This document shows, one piece after another, positions 1 through 22,787 of a stretch of DNA of 64,000 nt. The notes beneath the pieces were generated by a model. It did no database searches and was not told where the DNA came from. It saw nothing but the letters and a program-made list of their open reading frames with translations. The first letter of the stretch is position 1. Each line of letters starts with the position of its first letter. The translations under genes and the position numbers were made by a program. The stretch is taken from the NCBI RefSeq assembly GCF_022458985.1, contig NC_061791.1:1121501-1185500 (forward strand), given 5' to 3'. This stretch comes from Mugil cephalus. Its lineage: Eukaryota; Chordata; Actinopteri; Mugiliformes; Mugilidae.

Positions 1-974
1 ACAGTGAGCCAGCTGTAGCTAGCTGACTGATACAAAAGATTGCTAGGCTAACTGCTAGCCAGTTACATGGTATACAGGTAGAAATAGGACAGCTAAACAC
101 AAACAAATAGCTGTCTAACCAGTGCCACTTAACAATTAGCCAGCTGACAGGCACTATGCTAGCATGACAGCAAAGGCTAGCCACACACTGTAAAACAAAA
201 GCTAGCTAAGGAGGTTAGCCAGCTAACAGGTAGATGGTTCAGTAGGGGTTCTGGGATCTTTGATTGTGTTATTCAAGTCAGAAATATTGACAAATGCCCA
301 CCAACGTCCCACAAACTGAAATGCAACTCAAAGTTTAGTCGTTTCATAGAGATGAAACAAAGATGCTGCACATTAGTAGCTTTAGCATTATAAGGACATA
401 TCAGACCTAATCGTCAGGTAAACGTCAGATGTCTGTAGATATAACCTTATAACACCAAAGTCCTACAATGTATTTGGATTATAATCAATTAATCAAGCTC
501 AATAGATTCTGTGCGAAAATCATTCAAAAAAGAAGCCTTGTTCCCTCCATCAGCACCATGTTTTTGATGTGTTTGATGTGAGTATGGAGCTACAGAGTGG
601 TGAGACGTGTTCTGATTGTCTGAGCAGCGCCACGCTCGCTTCAAAAACATGGCTGCTTCCTGTCTTGCTGCTCAAAAATGTAAAACTTGTCTTTTCAGAC
701 AGGACTGAGACTTTGAGGCGTCTGAACGCACCCCACTTTACCAATCAGGTTTCCTTCAGTTCGGCTTATATTCCAGCCGCGGCACTCTGCACGTTTTAAC
801 GTTAAAAACATTAAGTTTCCATGGCTGTATTAATCCTGAACGCACCCCAACAACGCTGGAAAAAAACAACAAATGCTCTCCCAAACTGGACAAACCAGTT
901 TTATTCAGTTCCAGCTGGTTGCTCACGAGCACAGCCTTCATTTTCCGGCCACAGCAAGTGGGGTGCATTCAATC
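1..974. other. region downstream of DYRK2, no gene seen
   Basis: The first 235 bases are low-complexity sequence dense in GCTAGC/AGCTAG words such as gctagccagtt. The remainder is unique-looking AT-rich sequence with only short open frames on both strands that resemble nothing I know. The last 100 bases before 975 are probably DYRK2 3' UTR. Confidence 0.6.
900..905 (-). terminator. candidate DYRK2 poly(A) signal
   Basis: TTTATT on the plus strand reads AATAAA on the minus strand, about 70 bases past the DYRK2 stop codon. DYRK2 transcripts in mammals have long 3' UTRs, so this may be only a proximal site. Confidence 0.35.
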
Positions 975-13421
<12,447 letters not shown>

Positions 13422-13540
13422 GGCGGCCGCTCCTCTCCTCTGGACAGACAGAGACGAGCAGGACGCCTCCTCTTCCTCCATCTGCAACTCCTCCTCTTCC
13501 TCCTCCTCCTCCTCCTCCTTTCTCTCCTCCTCTTTCTAAA

Positions 13541-15100
13541 CCCTCTGCCCCCTCCTTCCTTCACACTTTGAACTCTTTGTGAGTTCAATTAAATTAGAAA
13601 AATTATTAAAATATATTATGTTATATTATATTATAATTAATTTAATTTACATGTTTTAGCTTGTATGAAGTAGTTGCACATAATATATAATTTATTTTTA
13701 TTTCTGTCTCTATTTTTTGTTATCTTATTCTTGTAAAAACATTTTTTCCATATTTTAATTCTCTTTAATTTATTTGTTTTACTAGAATTTATTGGATCTT
13801 ATCTTTTATTTTTATTTTTTTCTACTAGATTTTACTAAATAGTTTCACTAGAAACTTTATTATAGTTTATTTCAATTTATTTTACTTGATTTGTCTTATT
13901 TTATTTTTATTTTATTTTACTAGATTTATATTTTTATTTTCTAAAATTGATTCACTAGATAATTTCTTGTATTCGATTTTATTTTACTTGATTTTTCTTA
14001 TTTTATTTTATTTTTATTCTAGTCTTGTTTTATATTTTTTACTTGAGATTTTCAAGAGTGTTTTTTTTTTATGTGCAACTGAGCTACTATGACCTTGTGG
14101 ATGAATAAAGTCTAAGCAAAACAAGTGAATTAGTTCTGGTTGTGCTCATTTTGTGTCCATTGTAGGAGTTTCCATCAGAGGTCAGAGGTCAGCATGAACC
14201 GCCTGGTCTGAGTTTGGTGACTCCTTTCAACCAGAACCAGACGGGTCAGAACCAGTGACACTTGGATCCACTGCACACCAGGAACCGGGAGATGTTCCGA
14301 CCCAGATAACCAGCGGTCACAGTGTTGATGCTGATTGATGTCTACCTGCAGGTTACCGTAGCGATGGCGTTGTTTACGAAGCGGCTTGGGGACCGGCACC
14401 CACACAGCGACGGTAGCTCAGGTAACTAAACATCCTGGAGACACAGACTGTGACATTACAACACTTCAAGAACAAAAAGCTGGCGCCCAACAAACATTTC
14501 AAACTCCAAAATATTCAATTAAATTAAATAAAAGTGATAAAATATCTAGTTTGAGCCTTTGAAGCAGGATGTGTTTAACATCTTTATCTTTTTCAAGGGA
14601 CATCCCGAGTAAGTTTAGACACTTCATCCCATTTAAAATAAACACATTTAACTGATTCATTGAGTGTGTGTTAATATTTCATTGAGGCAGGACTTTCGTC
14701 TGCTGAGCAGAAATTCAGATGCAGTTTTAATTTTTAAAAGTGCAAAACAAGACGTTCATAACTGCATCTTCTTGGAAAGAGAAGAGGCAATAGTTACGCC
14801 TTGGTTGTTTTTGCACGATATATTTAACTGTTAGACAAATAAATATATAATTAAAACAAAACTGTAATTTAAACTGTCGCTTATCTGTTAAAATCAATCA
14901 TTAAATGTTGACAAGTTTCTAAAAAAGTAGATGATGAGCGCCACAGCTGCCACCGTGATCAACCAATAAACAAATACTTCATGTAATTTTAAAAACTGGA
15001 AGGATAATTGGGAGGTCCAACCAAATATTGGAGTGTGAAACCTTTTTTGGGTCAGGCTGTGTAAGGTTTTAGTCCCATTTACACAAAACTCTGCTCCCAT
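13541..15100. other. intergenic gap between divergent DYRK2 and FBXO15
   Basis: 13560-14070 is very T-rich (ttttattttactagattt words). It ends in a retroelement-like tail at 14070-14125, gtgcaactgagctact then ttgtggatgaataaagtct, also seen at 19455-19515. The rest shows no gene. Confidence 0.65.
14070..14125 (+). repeat. retroelement-like 3' tail
   Basis: The phrase atgtgcaac, then agctact, then ccttgtggatgaataaagtc is shared with 19450-19515. It looks like the 3' end of a dispersed fish repeat. Confidence 0.5.
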
Positions 15101-15118
15101 CTAGAGGTTCGACTTCGC

Positions 15119-15133
15119 TATTGCATAGCAACG
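15119..15133. promoter_or_regulatory. possible X-box-like/octamer-like site upstream of FBXO15
   Basis: The word attgcatagcaac, about 75 bases before the FBXO15 start, resembles an imperfect RFX X-box (half site AGCAAC) and overlaps an octamer-like ATTGCAT. Motif resemblance only. Confidence 0.2.
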
Positions 15134-15207
15134 CCTGCTTTTATTGTGAAGGATGAGTCTGACCGGAAGACGCATTCTCACCACTTCCGGCTTTGAACGG
15201 ATGCGTG

Positions 15208-15407
15208 ATGGCGGCCGGCAGAGGCGAGTTTTTCCAGAGTTTCCTGCGGGGTTTGGAGAGGCTCCCTGCGGCCATTCATGACGGGAGAACTCAGCAGGGC
15301 CATGGGAGAGGAAGACCGGACCACCGAGGGCCAGGAGCACCGGTGTGTCCCGGCAGAAAGAAGAACAAGAAGCGGCCAAAAGAAAGGTGGAGCCGCGGTG
15401 AGAACAG
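15208..15407 (+). CDS. fbxo15: FBXO15 exon 1
   Basis: Codes for MAAGRGEFFQSFLRGLERL through KKNKKRPKERW. The ATG at 15208 is chosen because the mammalian protein starts MATGRG. Donor AG followed by GTGAGAGG; an alternative donor 10 bases upstream (GTGAGAAC) would break the frame into exon 2. Confidence 0.8.
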
Positions 15408-18404
15408 GTGAGAGGGCGGAGCAGGTTTTTTTTTTTTTTTTTAGAGGCCGCATTTTTATGGATTTAATCCTAATAATCAGTTAATTTGTTTTTCCAGATT
15501 ATATTACAGGTTTCCGGAAACAACACCAGAGAAAAAAGAAGAATATTTCCCCAAATCTCCAGTTTCCAAAGAAAACTTACTTGAACGGTAAGATAACCGA
15601 TCTTAGCTCAGCTAGCTCCAACTAGCCAAAGGAGAAAAATAAATAAATATTCAAGTTAATTAGAACATTTAATTAGGTCACAACAAGAATACCTATATTG
15701 GTTAATCCTTGGGAAATTTGGTAAATTATTTGTCTAATTATGTCCTAATTAATTTTTGTTAGTGTTGGTTATTATTAAATTTTATGTTTTCGCCTTTTAG
15801 CTAAAATAATGTTAACTAAACAATGTTTAATTTTTAGTAAATTAACCAATATAGTTATTCTAATTATGTCCTAATTAGTTTTTGTTATTTTTGCAGTTTA
15901 GCCAAATAATGTGAGATAAACAGCACTTAATGTTTGGTAAATTATTGGTCAGTTAACCAATATAATTATTCTAATTATGTCCTAATTAATTTTCTAATTG
16001 TGTTGATTGTTATTAAATTTGGTAGTTTAACATTTATTTATTTATTTACTTTAGTTTAATCTAAATTTGAAATATATTTAGGAACCTCTTGTTGACTTTT
16101 AAGGTCAGTTTGACCTGGTTATATGTTTCTATTTTTGGTACTTCATATATTAAAAATAAATGCTGTACTTTGAAAATTCTCTTATTTGCATCAGTCACTT
16201 TCTCCCTGGGGGGATCCTGGCTAATGTACCGGTCAGTAATTATCCCAAATAACTAAGAATTTCATGTAAATGAGGTTTGTTTCCATAAACACAGGTGTAA
16301 AAGTAGTTCACAGGTTTGACTATTTGCTGCCATTAAAACAATGTTCTCAATGAACATTGGGTGAATCGTACCATAAATTAAAAAAATAAATGTAAAACTT
16401 ATGTTAATATGTTGGAAACAAGACACAAAAACAAACAAGGGAAAAAAATACCTTTAGATAAAATAATCAAGAGACAAATATCTAATGAAATAAAAACATA
16501 AAAAAGAGAAGTTTAATCAAAATGTGTTTGTCTTAATGTTAAATTAAAATGAATAATGTCCGACACATTTATTTAAGTTAGAATAGAATAGAATAGAATA
16601 GAATAGAATAGAATATGCAGTGTAAATACAATGTATTTTTTAACAAATATTTACAAAATACTAAACAAAATATTGAAAATGTACAAAAATGATAAAATAA
16701 AATATGTAATTTTTAGCAGCAGTGATAAAAGTGCAAACATGTGGAATTAGGGGAAAAAAGAACTAAACATAATAAATAAACTATGATGAATTTAGGCGTC
16801 ATGTCTTTTAAAATCTATGATTAATATTATTTATGACGAGTTGTGGTCTTCATTAAATCAGTTTCACCTTCAGACTCGTGGACATAAAGAGAGAAGACGT
16901 GTTGAGTTCATTTATCCTGACGTTGACCTTCCTCCTCCAGTCTCCCGTCAGAGATCCTGACCAAGATCTTCTCGTTCCTGGACGTCTCCTCGTTGCTCTG
17001 CGTCGGCCACGTTAGCAAGATGCTCCACGGCCTCGCTAACGACGAGTACGTTCTTCTTCTTCTTCTTCTTCTTCTTCTTCTTCTTCTACTGTCTCAGGTT
17101 CAAACGGATCAAACCGTTCATTCAGTGAATCTGAGCAGTTGAACGTTTTCTTTCGTTTGTTTCTTCACCAGCGGATTGTGGCGTCAGATCTACGTGTCAG
17201 AGTTTGGGAGACGGACGTGGAGGCCGGAGTCAGCGGAAGTCGTGGAGGAGGAGAAGGAGGAAGAAGAGGAGGAGAAGGAGGAGAAGGAGAAGGACGACTG
17301 GAAGAAGAAGTATTTGAGGTACAGGTCTGGACCGGAGCTGAACCGATGGCGCCGAGAACTCAGAGACTTGAACCCGATCAATGGTTTACGCAGACAGACG
17401 GAGAGAGTCCTCAGGTAGGAAAGAGTCCTCCTCCTCCTCCTGCTCCTCTTTTTTTCCTCCTCCACCTCCTCCTCCTCCTCCTCTTCCTCTTCTTTCTCCT
17501 CTTCCTCCTCCTCTTCCTCTTCCTCTTCCCCCTCCTCCTCCTCCTCCTCCTCTTCCTCCTCCTCCTCCTGCTCCTCCTCCTCTTCCCCCTCCTCCTCCTC
17601 CTCTTCCTCCTCCTCCTCCTCTTCCCCCTCCTCCTCCTCCTCCTCCTCTTCCTCCTCCTCCTCCTGCTCCTCCTCCTCTTCCCCCTCCTCCTCCTCCTCT
17701 TCCTCCTCCTCCTCCTCTTCCTCCTCTCCTCCTCCTCCTCCTCCTGTTCCTCCTCCTGCTCCTCTTCCTCCTCTTCCTCCTCCTCCTGCTCCTCCTTTTG
17801 TTTCTCCTCCTCCTCCTGTTCCTCCTCCTGCTCCTCTTCCCCCTCCTCCCCCTCCTCCTCCTCCTCTTCCTCCTCTTCCTCACTCCTCCTGCTACTCCTT
17901 TTGTTTCTCCTCCTCCTCGTCCTCCTCCTCCTGCTCCTCCTCCTCGTCCTCTTCCTCTTCCTCCTCCTCCTCCTTATAGACGGTCTGACCTGTTGACAAG
18001 CGACTCAAGTTATCATTAACTTCTCCTTCCATCCTCTTCCTTCTCCTTTCATCTTCCTCTCCTTCCTCCTCCTCCTCTTTCCACCTTGTTTTACTCCTCT
18101 TTTCTCCTCCTCCTCTTCTTCTCTTCCACCTTTCTCCTCTTTTCTTCTCCTCCTTTCTTCTTCTACTCCTTCTTTTTCTACTCCTTCCTCCTCCTCTTTC
18201 CTCATTCTTCTCCTCCTTCCCCTCCCTTCTTCTTCCTCTTCTTTCTTCTTATTCTTCTCCTTCCTCCACCTCCTCTCTACATCTTCTTCTTTCTCTTCCT
18301 CCATCTTTCTCCTTCTTCTCCCCCTCTTCTTTTTGTTCTCCTTCTCCCCCTCGTCTTTTCTTCTTCTTCTCCTCCTCGTAATGTGTTCACACTCTCACAC
18401 TTCC

Positions 18405-18437
<33 letters not shown>

Positions 18438-21400
18438 CGTTGTCGTTGTCGTCATCGTCGTTGTTTCCAGGACCCTGAATGTGAGCTGGGAGTTGACGCT
18501 GAACGATCGTCTCGGTCGGACGTCGTCGCTGCAGCCGAGTCGTACGTTCTTCTTCGACTCGTCCGTCGCCGTTCGTTGGAGCGTCGGACGCTTCCCAGAA
18601 TATCGACACATCAGCAGCATCCAGCTTCACGGGGTCCGGAGGGGGCGGAGCCTCGAGGCCAGGGGGTGGCGTTCTCTGATTTTAGACCTGGACGTGACGA
18701 CTCTTCCCTACCGGTGCATCGGTAAAGACAAAGTGATGGAGCTGAGGCTTCTGTCTCCAGGCTTCGTCGTCGGCATCTGGAGGGTAAATATCCAACGGGG
18801 CTTAGCTGGAGGCAAAACATCTCAAACGCACGAGCTTGTAAAAGCTGGTTAGCGTGTTTGAATGACTGTTTTGGCTCAAATGGACAAGGAAAACAGGTGT
18901 TTTAGAGAAAACACTATATATATGTTCACTCCGAGAGGCTGTGATTGTCATTCTAAAAAATTTGCCTCCGTGCAAACAAACAGACATTTACATGGACCTA
19001 AATGAGAAGCTGAGCTTCCTTTCACTGTCTATTTTTACTTTTACTTACAATTTTATGATAATTTATTGATTGCAAATCGGCTTTTAAGAACTTTTTAACT
19101 CTTTTAATCGCCACCGCACTCAGAACCTGTTCCAGATGTTTACCGGAGCAATTTGCACTGGCATCATTAGCAAACAACACAGCAGTTTGGCCACCTCACG
19201 AATATCATTGATGTACAAAATAAACAACAAAGGGCCCAGTACAGAGCCTTGTGGCGCACCACAGTTAACTCCATGTTGTTCATGTTAATGGACCTGACTA
19301 TTATTCCCATGTATTTTCTCTCTATTTCTTGTGAGCTTTGTTCATTACAATTCTGTAATTATTTTTACATATATTTTATTTGACTAGATATTATTTATAA
19401 TTTTAAGTATAAAAATTAATTTATTTTATCCTTCTTTTTACTTCTGTTTTTTATGTGCAACCAAGCTACTGTGACAAGTAATTTCCCTTGTGGATGATTG
19501 AAGTCTATCTAAGTCTATTATACATTATTATTATTATTATTATTATTTTTATTTTCCGTGTTGTTCAGGCTCAGACCAGAGTTGCCTTCGTCATGGTCTG
19601 TCTTCACTTCCACAAGCTGGTGGAGAAGAGTTTGTTGGGGTCTCCAGTCTGGTAAGTTACGAAACGTAAAGCTAATACAGGAAGTGATAAACACTGCAGT
19701 TCCTCTTATGTCCACTAGAGTCATTCCCCATAGACTGTATATAAATATGGACGCCGTGTCTCCACTTCCCCTCATTGGTCCAAACTGATGCTATTTTCCC
19801 AGGAGATACAGGCGGCGCCATCTTGTGAGTTTGTAGCCAGAGTCTGATCAGTCCAGTCTGAGGGCGGAGCCAAGATATTGATGCCCCGCCCACACTTCCT
19901 CCAGACTCACTCATATTTGAATTTATTTTTAAAAATAGGTTTTGCATGTCATATCCTCTTTATTCATTGCGTAGTTTGTATTTTGAAGTTCCATCCTACC
20001 TCAAATGAGAAGTAATTAAAGGAATCTTTTTCTGTCATAATTTGTTGAGAAACTCGTATTATTAACTCTGTCGTAAATCGTATTGAATCGTGAGTTGGGT
20101 GTATTGTTACATTCCTAATATCTAGCTAGCTCTGTGTTTTGAAGGCTTAGTGCTAAATAATGACCACTGTCTCCTTCCGCGTCTCTTTAGTCCGTTCTCC
20201 GAACCCTCCGACCCTCGAGCCGTCGACCAGTCGGACCCTGAGTTCGGTCTCCACGGCTTCACGCTGCACTTCACCCTTCACAACACCTGCAGTGAGATCA
20301 TGTCGGGTCACTTCCGCCACCTGTCCTGTCGAGCAGGTAAACCCGACAAACACTGGTCTGGATGTCGTGCGGTTGTAGTTTCCTGTGGTGGCGTCTCTCA
20401 AACAGAGTCATATATTAGAGAGAGTCTGTCCAACCAGGGAACTGAGCGTCTGATCTGTCCCTCTGTGCTGATTGGTTCTGAGCTGGTCACGTGTTTCATG
20501 GGCGCCATGTTGGATCCATCTAACCAATATTCACCCGTAGAGAAGTGGCAATAACGGAGAATAAAGTTGGATTAAAAGGTAAAATATGCCACAGTGCTCA
20601 GCCTACGGCTCCAGCACAGGATCAGGAAAACACGGAGGAAACTCCACCGTTTCCCAGTGAACAAAAACAGAGAAAGTTATGGAGCAGAAGATTAAAAGGA
20701 AGAACTGGATGTCAGCTGGTTTCTCTCTATTATGTGATGAGGTAAATGTCAATGTCTCTGTTTGACGTTTGTTTAGATTTTATATAGAAAAATAAAGTCA
20801 CACCATCATTAATGTGAACCTTGATCTCAAAAATAACACTTTACACATGAATGAAGTTTGAAGTTAGCCTAGCCTTATGCTAGCCCTATGCTAGCTAGTT
20901 ATCTAGACTAAAGGCTTAGAAAAATAGCAGCTAGCATCATACATACTGTGAAACCCATGTGTTCATGTAATTTACGTCCATGTAGATGGACACATTTAAC
21001 TGACACATAACTTTACCTCAGTAAATACTGAGTTATTATGGCTAGCATGCTAATGCTATAATGATAATATTAAATAACAGTGAGACTAGTTTAATAGTAT
21101 TAATACTTTTTTCTGAGTAATTTGAACCTTTTAACGGTGATGGATGAACACGGAGACTGAGGAGAAGGTAAACACAGCTCCATGACTGATGAGGTGATTG
21201 GGCTACAAAGCATTTTACAGCTCGTTTAAGATATTTAAAGGAAGTAGACGCTGGGATATTTAAGTGAGGACCTTTTACATATTAATAACATTTATAGGAA
21301 CATTAATGGTGGAAATAAGACGTTTATTTCAACATCCGCCCCATAGAGTTACACTGTAGAATCTAACCTCTGATGTATCAAACATGGTGCTATGGTTTGA

Positions 21401-22787
21401 GTTGGACAGACTCTCTTTAATATACGGCTCTGCTCTACAGGAGATGTTAGCAGGGATGCTAAAGGCTAGCATGCTCTCATCATCACCTTGGATTTTAAAA
21501 GTTTGGTACCTTCTTTGCACAAATGGAAGAAATCTGGAGTTGTCACTACTTGGAGGTTATTCACTGCGTCTTTAGGAAGTAACGTCACCTAATGTTTGTT
21601 GTTTTTGCTTCGTCTGTGATCAGTTCGGATCCAACAGGGGCTTCTGGAGCTGAAGGTGATCCACAGGACCAACCTGTCCAAACATCGCTCGCTGTCCGGG
21701 AGCATCCGGCTGCCCTGGAAGAGCGAGGCGGTGGAGGGCTCCGTGGAGGTACGTCCGTCCAGGACAAGTCACAGTTTATTTCTAAAACAGCCTCGGTTGA
21801 ACCAAAGTGCTTTTGAACCAATCAGAGCTTTGGACGCGAGTTGTTTGGGTAAATGCTGCATGATGCATCTCTTTGTGTAATTACCCACACTACCAGTAGG
21901 GGGAGACAAACATCCGGCAGGGTGGCTTCAACGTTTTAGAGATGGAGAAGATTTCAGACAAGTGATAGGAGAGGAAATGAGAACAATATTCTTTTTTTTT
22001 AAATATTTTATGCAAAAGCAGATATTTAAAGATCTGAGAGCGTCTGTAGTTCTGAGACGACGGACACTAACGCCGCTATTAATCCTGAATAGCTTGATTC
22101 AAAACATGTTTCTTGATGTAAAATGAAACCATCGTTAACCCTTTAACATTCCTCTGGGTTGGAGCATCTTTTTGAACCAGTCAGAGCTCTGGACACCAAT
22201 GCTGCATGATGCAATGTGTCATTTTCTTCTGGTTTCATTGATGAAAGTCAATGGGTTCAACAAAATTCAGGCAAACCCATTGACTTCTTCTCATTTTTTG
22301 ACTGTGTTCCAACTTTGATTCCTCCAGAACTAAACCACTTAGAGCAATTCTGATTTTTGTGATAGAAACTTCAGAGTCTTGTCTTTCAAAAGAGACCAAG
22401 ACCATGAATGAGCTCCAGCGTTTTCATAAATGGCATTCATTCATTCATTCATCCATTCATTGACTACGTCCTAAATGTCCTCGATGGGACTGATGAGAGG
22501 TCCGAGGTTTCTCTCTGCAGAACTGCTGCATCATGACTGTGACTCTGCTGGACGAGGTCCAGGAGCCGCTCTGGTGCGTCAGTTCCCCCGTGAGCGTGGC
22601 GCCGGCCTGGAACGCGAAGCCCTTCGACTACGGCGGCGACCACTTCCTGATGGACTACCGGGAGCCCGGCGGCCAGGTGAAGATGAAGCTGGTGTGGCTG
22701 AGGGAGCAGAGGCAGTTCTTGGTGGTGAGCCTCAGCGTCTACGTGGCCGTCAACAAGGTCGACCAGCACCTCAGCCCCGAGGCCTGA
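15208..22787 (+). CDS. fbxo15: FBXO15, F-box only protein 15 (whole gene, 9 exons)
   Basis: Substrate-recognition subunit of an SCF (SKP1-CUL1-F-box) ubiquitin ligase; the mouse orthologue is a known embryonic stem-cell marker under Oct4/Sox2 (family knowledge). The exons are 15208-15407, 15498-15587, 16941-17045, 17172-17414, 18471-18783, 19569-19651, 20191-20336, 21624-21748 and 22521-22787. All phases join to give 523 codons (human about 510 from memory). Evidence: N-terminal MAAGRGEFFQ, F-box LPSEILTKIFSFLDVSSLLC (98-117), LWRQIY, VAFVMVCLHFHKLVEKS, EFGLHGFTLHFTLH, MTVTLLDE, and LVWLREQRQFLVVSLSVYVA near the C terminus. An acidic run, residues 157-174, is inserted before WKKKYL. The downstream poly(A) signal is at 22935. 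Confidence 0.94.
15498..15587 (+). CDS. fbxo15: FBXO15 exon 2
   Basis: Acceptor tttttccag, donor GTAAGA. Codes for LYYRFPETTPEKKEEYF to KENLLE, with split codons at both ends that restore Arg. Confidence 0.8.
16580..16615. repeat. (GAATA)n microsatellite
   Basis: Seven pentamer copies in FBXO15 intron 2. Confidence 0.95.
16941..17045 (+). CDS. fbxo15: FBXO15 exon 3 (F-box)
   Basis: Acceptor cctcctccag, donor GTACGT. Holds the whole F-box core from LPSEIL to HVSKMLHGLAND. Using the later GTTCTT as donor would shift the frame into exon 4, so GTACGT is preferred. Confidence 0.92.
17050..17088. repeat. (TTC)n microsatellite
   Basis: About 12 copies directly after the FBXO15 exon 3 donor. Confidence 0.95.
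17172..17414 (+). CDS. fbxo15: FBXO15 exon 4, with acidic/purine tract
   Basis: Codes for GLWRQIYVSEF, then a Glu/Lys-rich run from GAR repeats (about 17242-17297), then DDWKKKYLRYR (family GYWKKEY), ending VLR at donor GTAGGA. The purine run is complementary to the pyrimidine tract of the following intron. Confidence 0.9.
17424..18380. repeat. long polypyrimidine (CTCCTC/CTTCCTC)n tract in FBXO15 intron 4
   Basis: Nearly 1 kb of C and T on the coding strand, interrupted only by isolated G or A and a short break near 17975-18020. Internal higher-order duplication is visible around 17520-17720, where the block ctcctgctcctcctcctctt recurs. Large open frames in this stretch (poly-Pro, poly-Leu, poly-Arg) are composition artefacts. 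Confidence 0.95.
18415..18463. repeat. (GTT)n/(GTC)n microsatellite before exon 5
   Basis: About 16 triplets leading directly into the ttgtttccag acceptor. Confidence 0.95.
18471..18783 (+). CDS. fbxo15: FBXO15 exon 5
   Basis: Acceptor ttgtttccag, donor GTAAAT. Codes for TLNVSWELTLNDRLGRTS through RWSVGRFPEYRHISSIQLHG to FVVGIWR. Matches the central FBXO15-specific domain in order and spacing. Confidence 0.92.
19155..19285 (-). mobile_element. LINE reverse-transcriptase fragment in FBXO15 intron 5
   Basis: Read on the minus strand it gives GAPQGSVLGPLLFILYINDI, the classic RT motif B region, followed after a frameshift by a diverged FADD-like word (FANDASANCS). A short, dead 3' RT fragment; CR1/L2 or Rex1 group likely. 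Confidence 0.8.
19450..19515 (+). repeat. retroelement-like 3' tail
   Basis: The phrase atgtgcaaccaagctactg, then ttcccttgtggatgattgaag, is shared with 14070-14125. Confidence 0.5.
19569..19651 (+). CDS. fbxo15: FBXO15 exon 6
   Basis: Acceptor gttgttcag, donor GTAAGT. Codes for AQTRVAFVMVCLHFHKLVEK to LGSPV; the FVMxxLHFHxLVE word is diagnostic. Confidence 0.93.
19725..19915. repeat. short dispersed repeat (gcgccatcttg type)
   Basis: Holds catagactgtatataaatat, tctccacttcc and ggcgccatcttgtgag. Related words occur at 31215-31250 and 31695-31800. It resembles a common short interspersed DNA repeat of fish genomes; family not assigned. Confidence 0.5.
20191..20336 (+). CDS. fbxo15: FBXO15 exon 7
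   Basis: Acceptor tctctttag, donor GTAAAC. Codes for PFSEPSDPR then DPEFGLHGFTLHFTLHNTC to LSCRA. Confidence 0.92.
20403..21432. mobile_element. inverted-repeat-bounded segment with a THAP-like remnant
   Basis: A 32-base word at 20403-20434 recurs in inverse orientation at 21401-21432 with three mismatches (core agagagtctgtccaac). Between them, at 20586, a frame reads MPQCSAYG..., similar to the start of THAP zinc fingers, but the second zinc cysteine is absent and the frame soon stops. This may be a degenerate THAP-carrying DNA transposon, P-element-like; no target-site duplication was established. Confidence 0.35.
21624..21748 (+). CDS. fbxo15: FBXO15 exon 8
   Basis: Acceptor ctgtgatcag, donor GTACGT. 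Codes for RIQQGLLELKVIHRTNLSKH to LPWKSEAVEGSVE, phase 0 at the 3' end. Confidence 0.9.
21885..22440. repeat. dispersed 0.5-kb repeat, copy A (FBXO15 intron 8)
   Basis: Shares many words in order with 48440-48960: ccagtagggggagacaaac, attttatgcaaaag, atttaaagatctgaga, acggacactaacg, acccattgacttctt, ctaaaccacttagag and accatgaatgagctcca. A third partial copy of the last word is at 40435-40460. Confidence 0.8.
22521..22787 (+). CDS. fbxo15: FBXO15 exon 9 (C terminus)
   Basis: Acceptor ctctctgcag. Codes for NCCIMTVTLLDE, PLWCVSSPVSV, LVWLREQRQFLVVSLSVYV and NKVDQHLSPEA, stop at 22785-22787. Confidence 0.95.
   Translation, partial: NCCIMTVTLLDEVQEPLWCVSSPVSVAPAWNAKPFDYGGDHFLMDYREPGGQVKMKLVWLREQRQFLVVSLSVYVAVNKVDQHLSPEA

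Noticed and set aside
17139..18019. Open frames of 285 and 212 codons (poly-Leu/Ser, poly-Pro) and a 165-codon Arg/Gly frame on the other strand
   Set aside because: They are read-through of the FBXO15 intron 4 pyrimidine tract; no start context, domain or codon bias of a gene.
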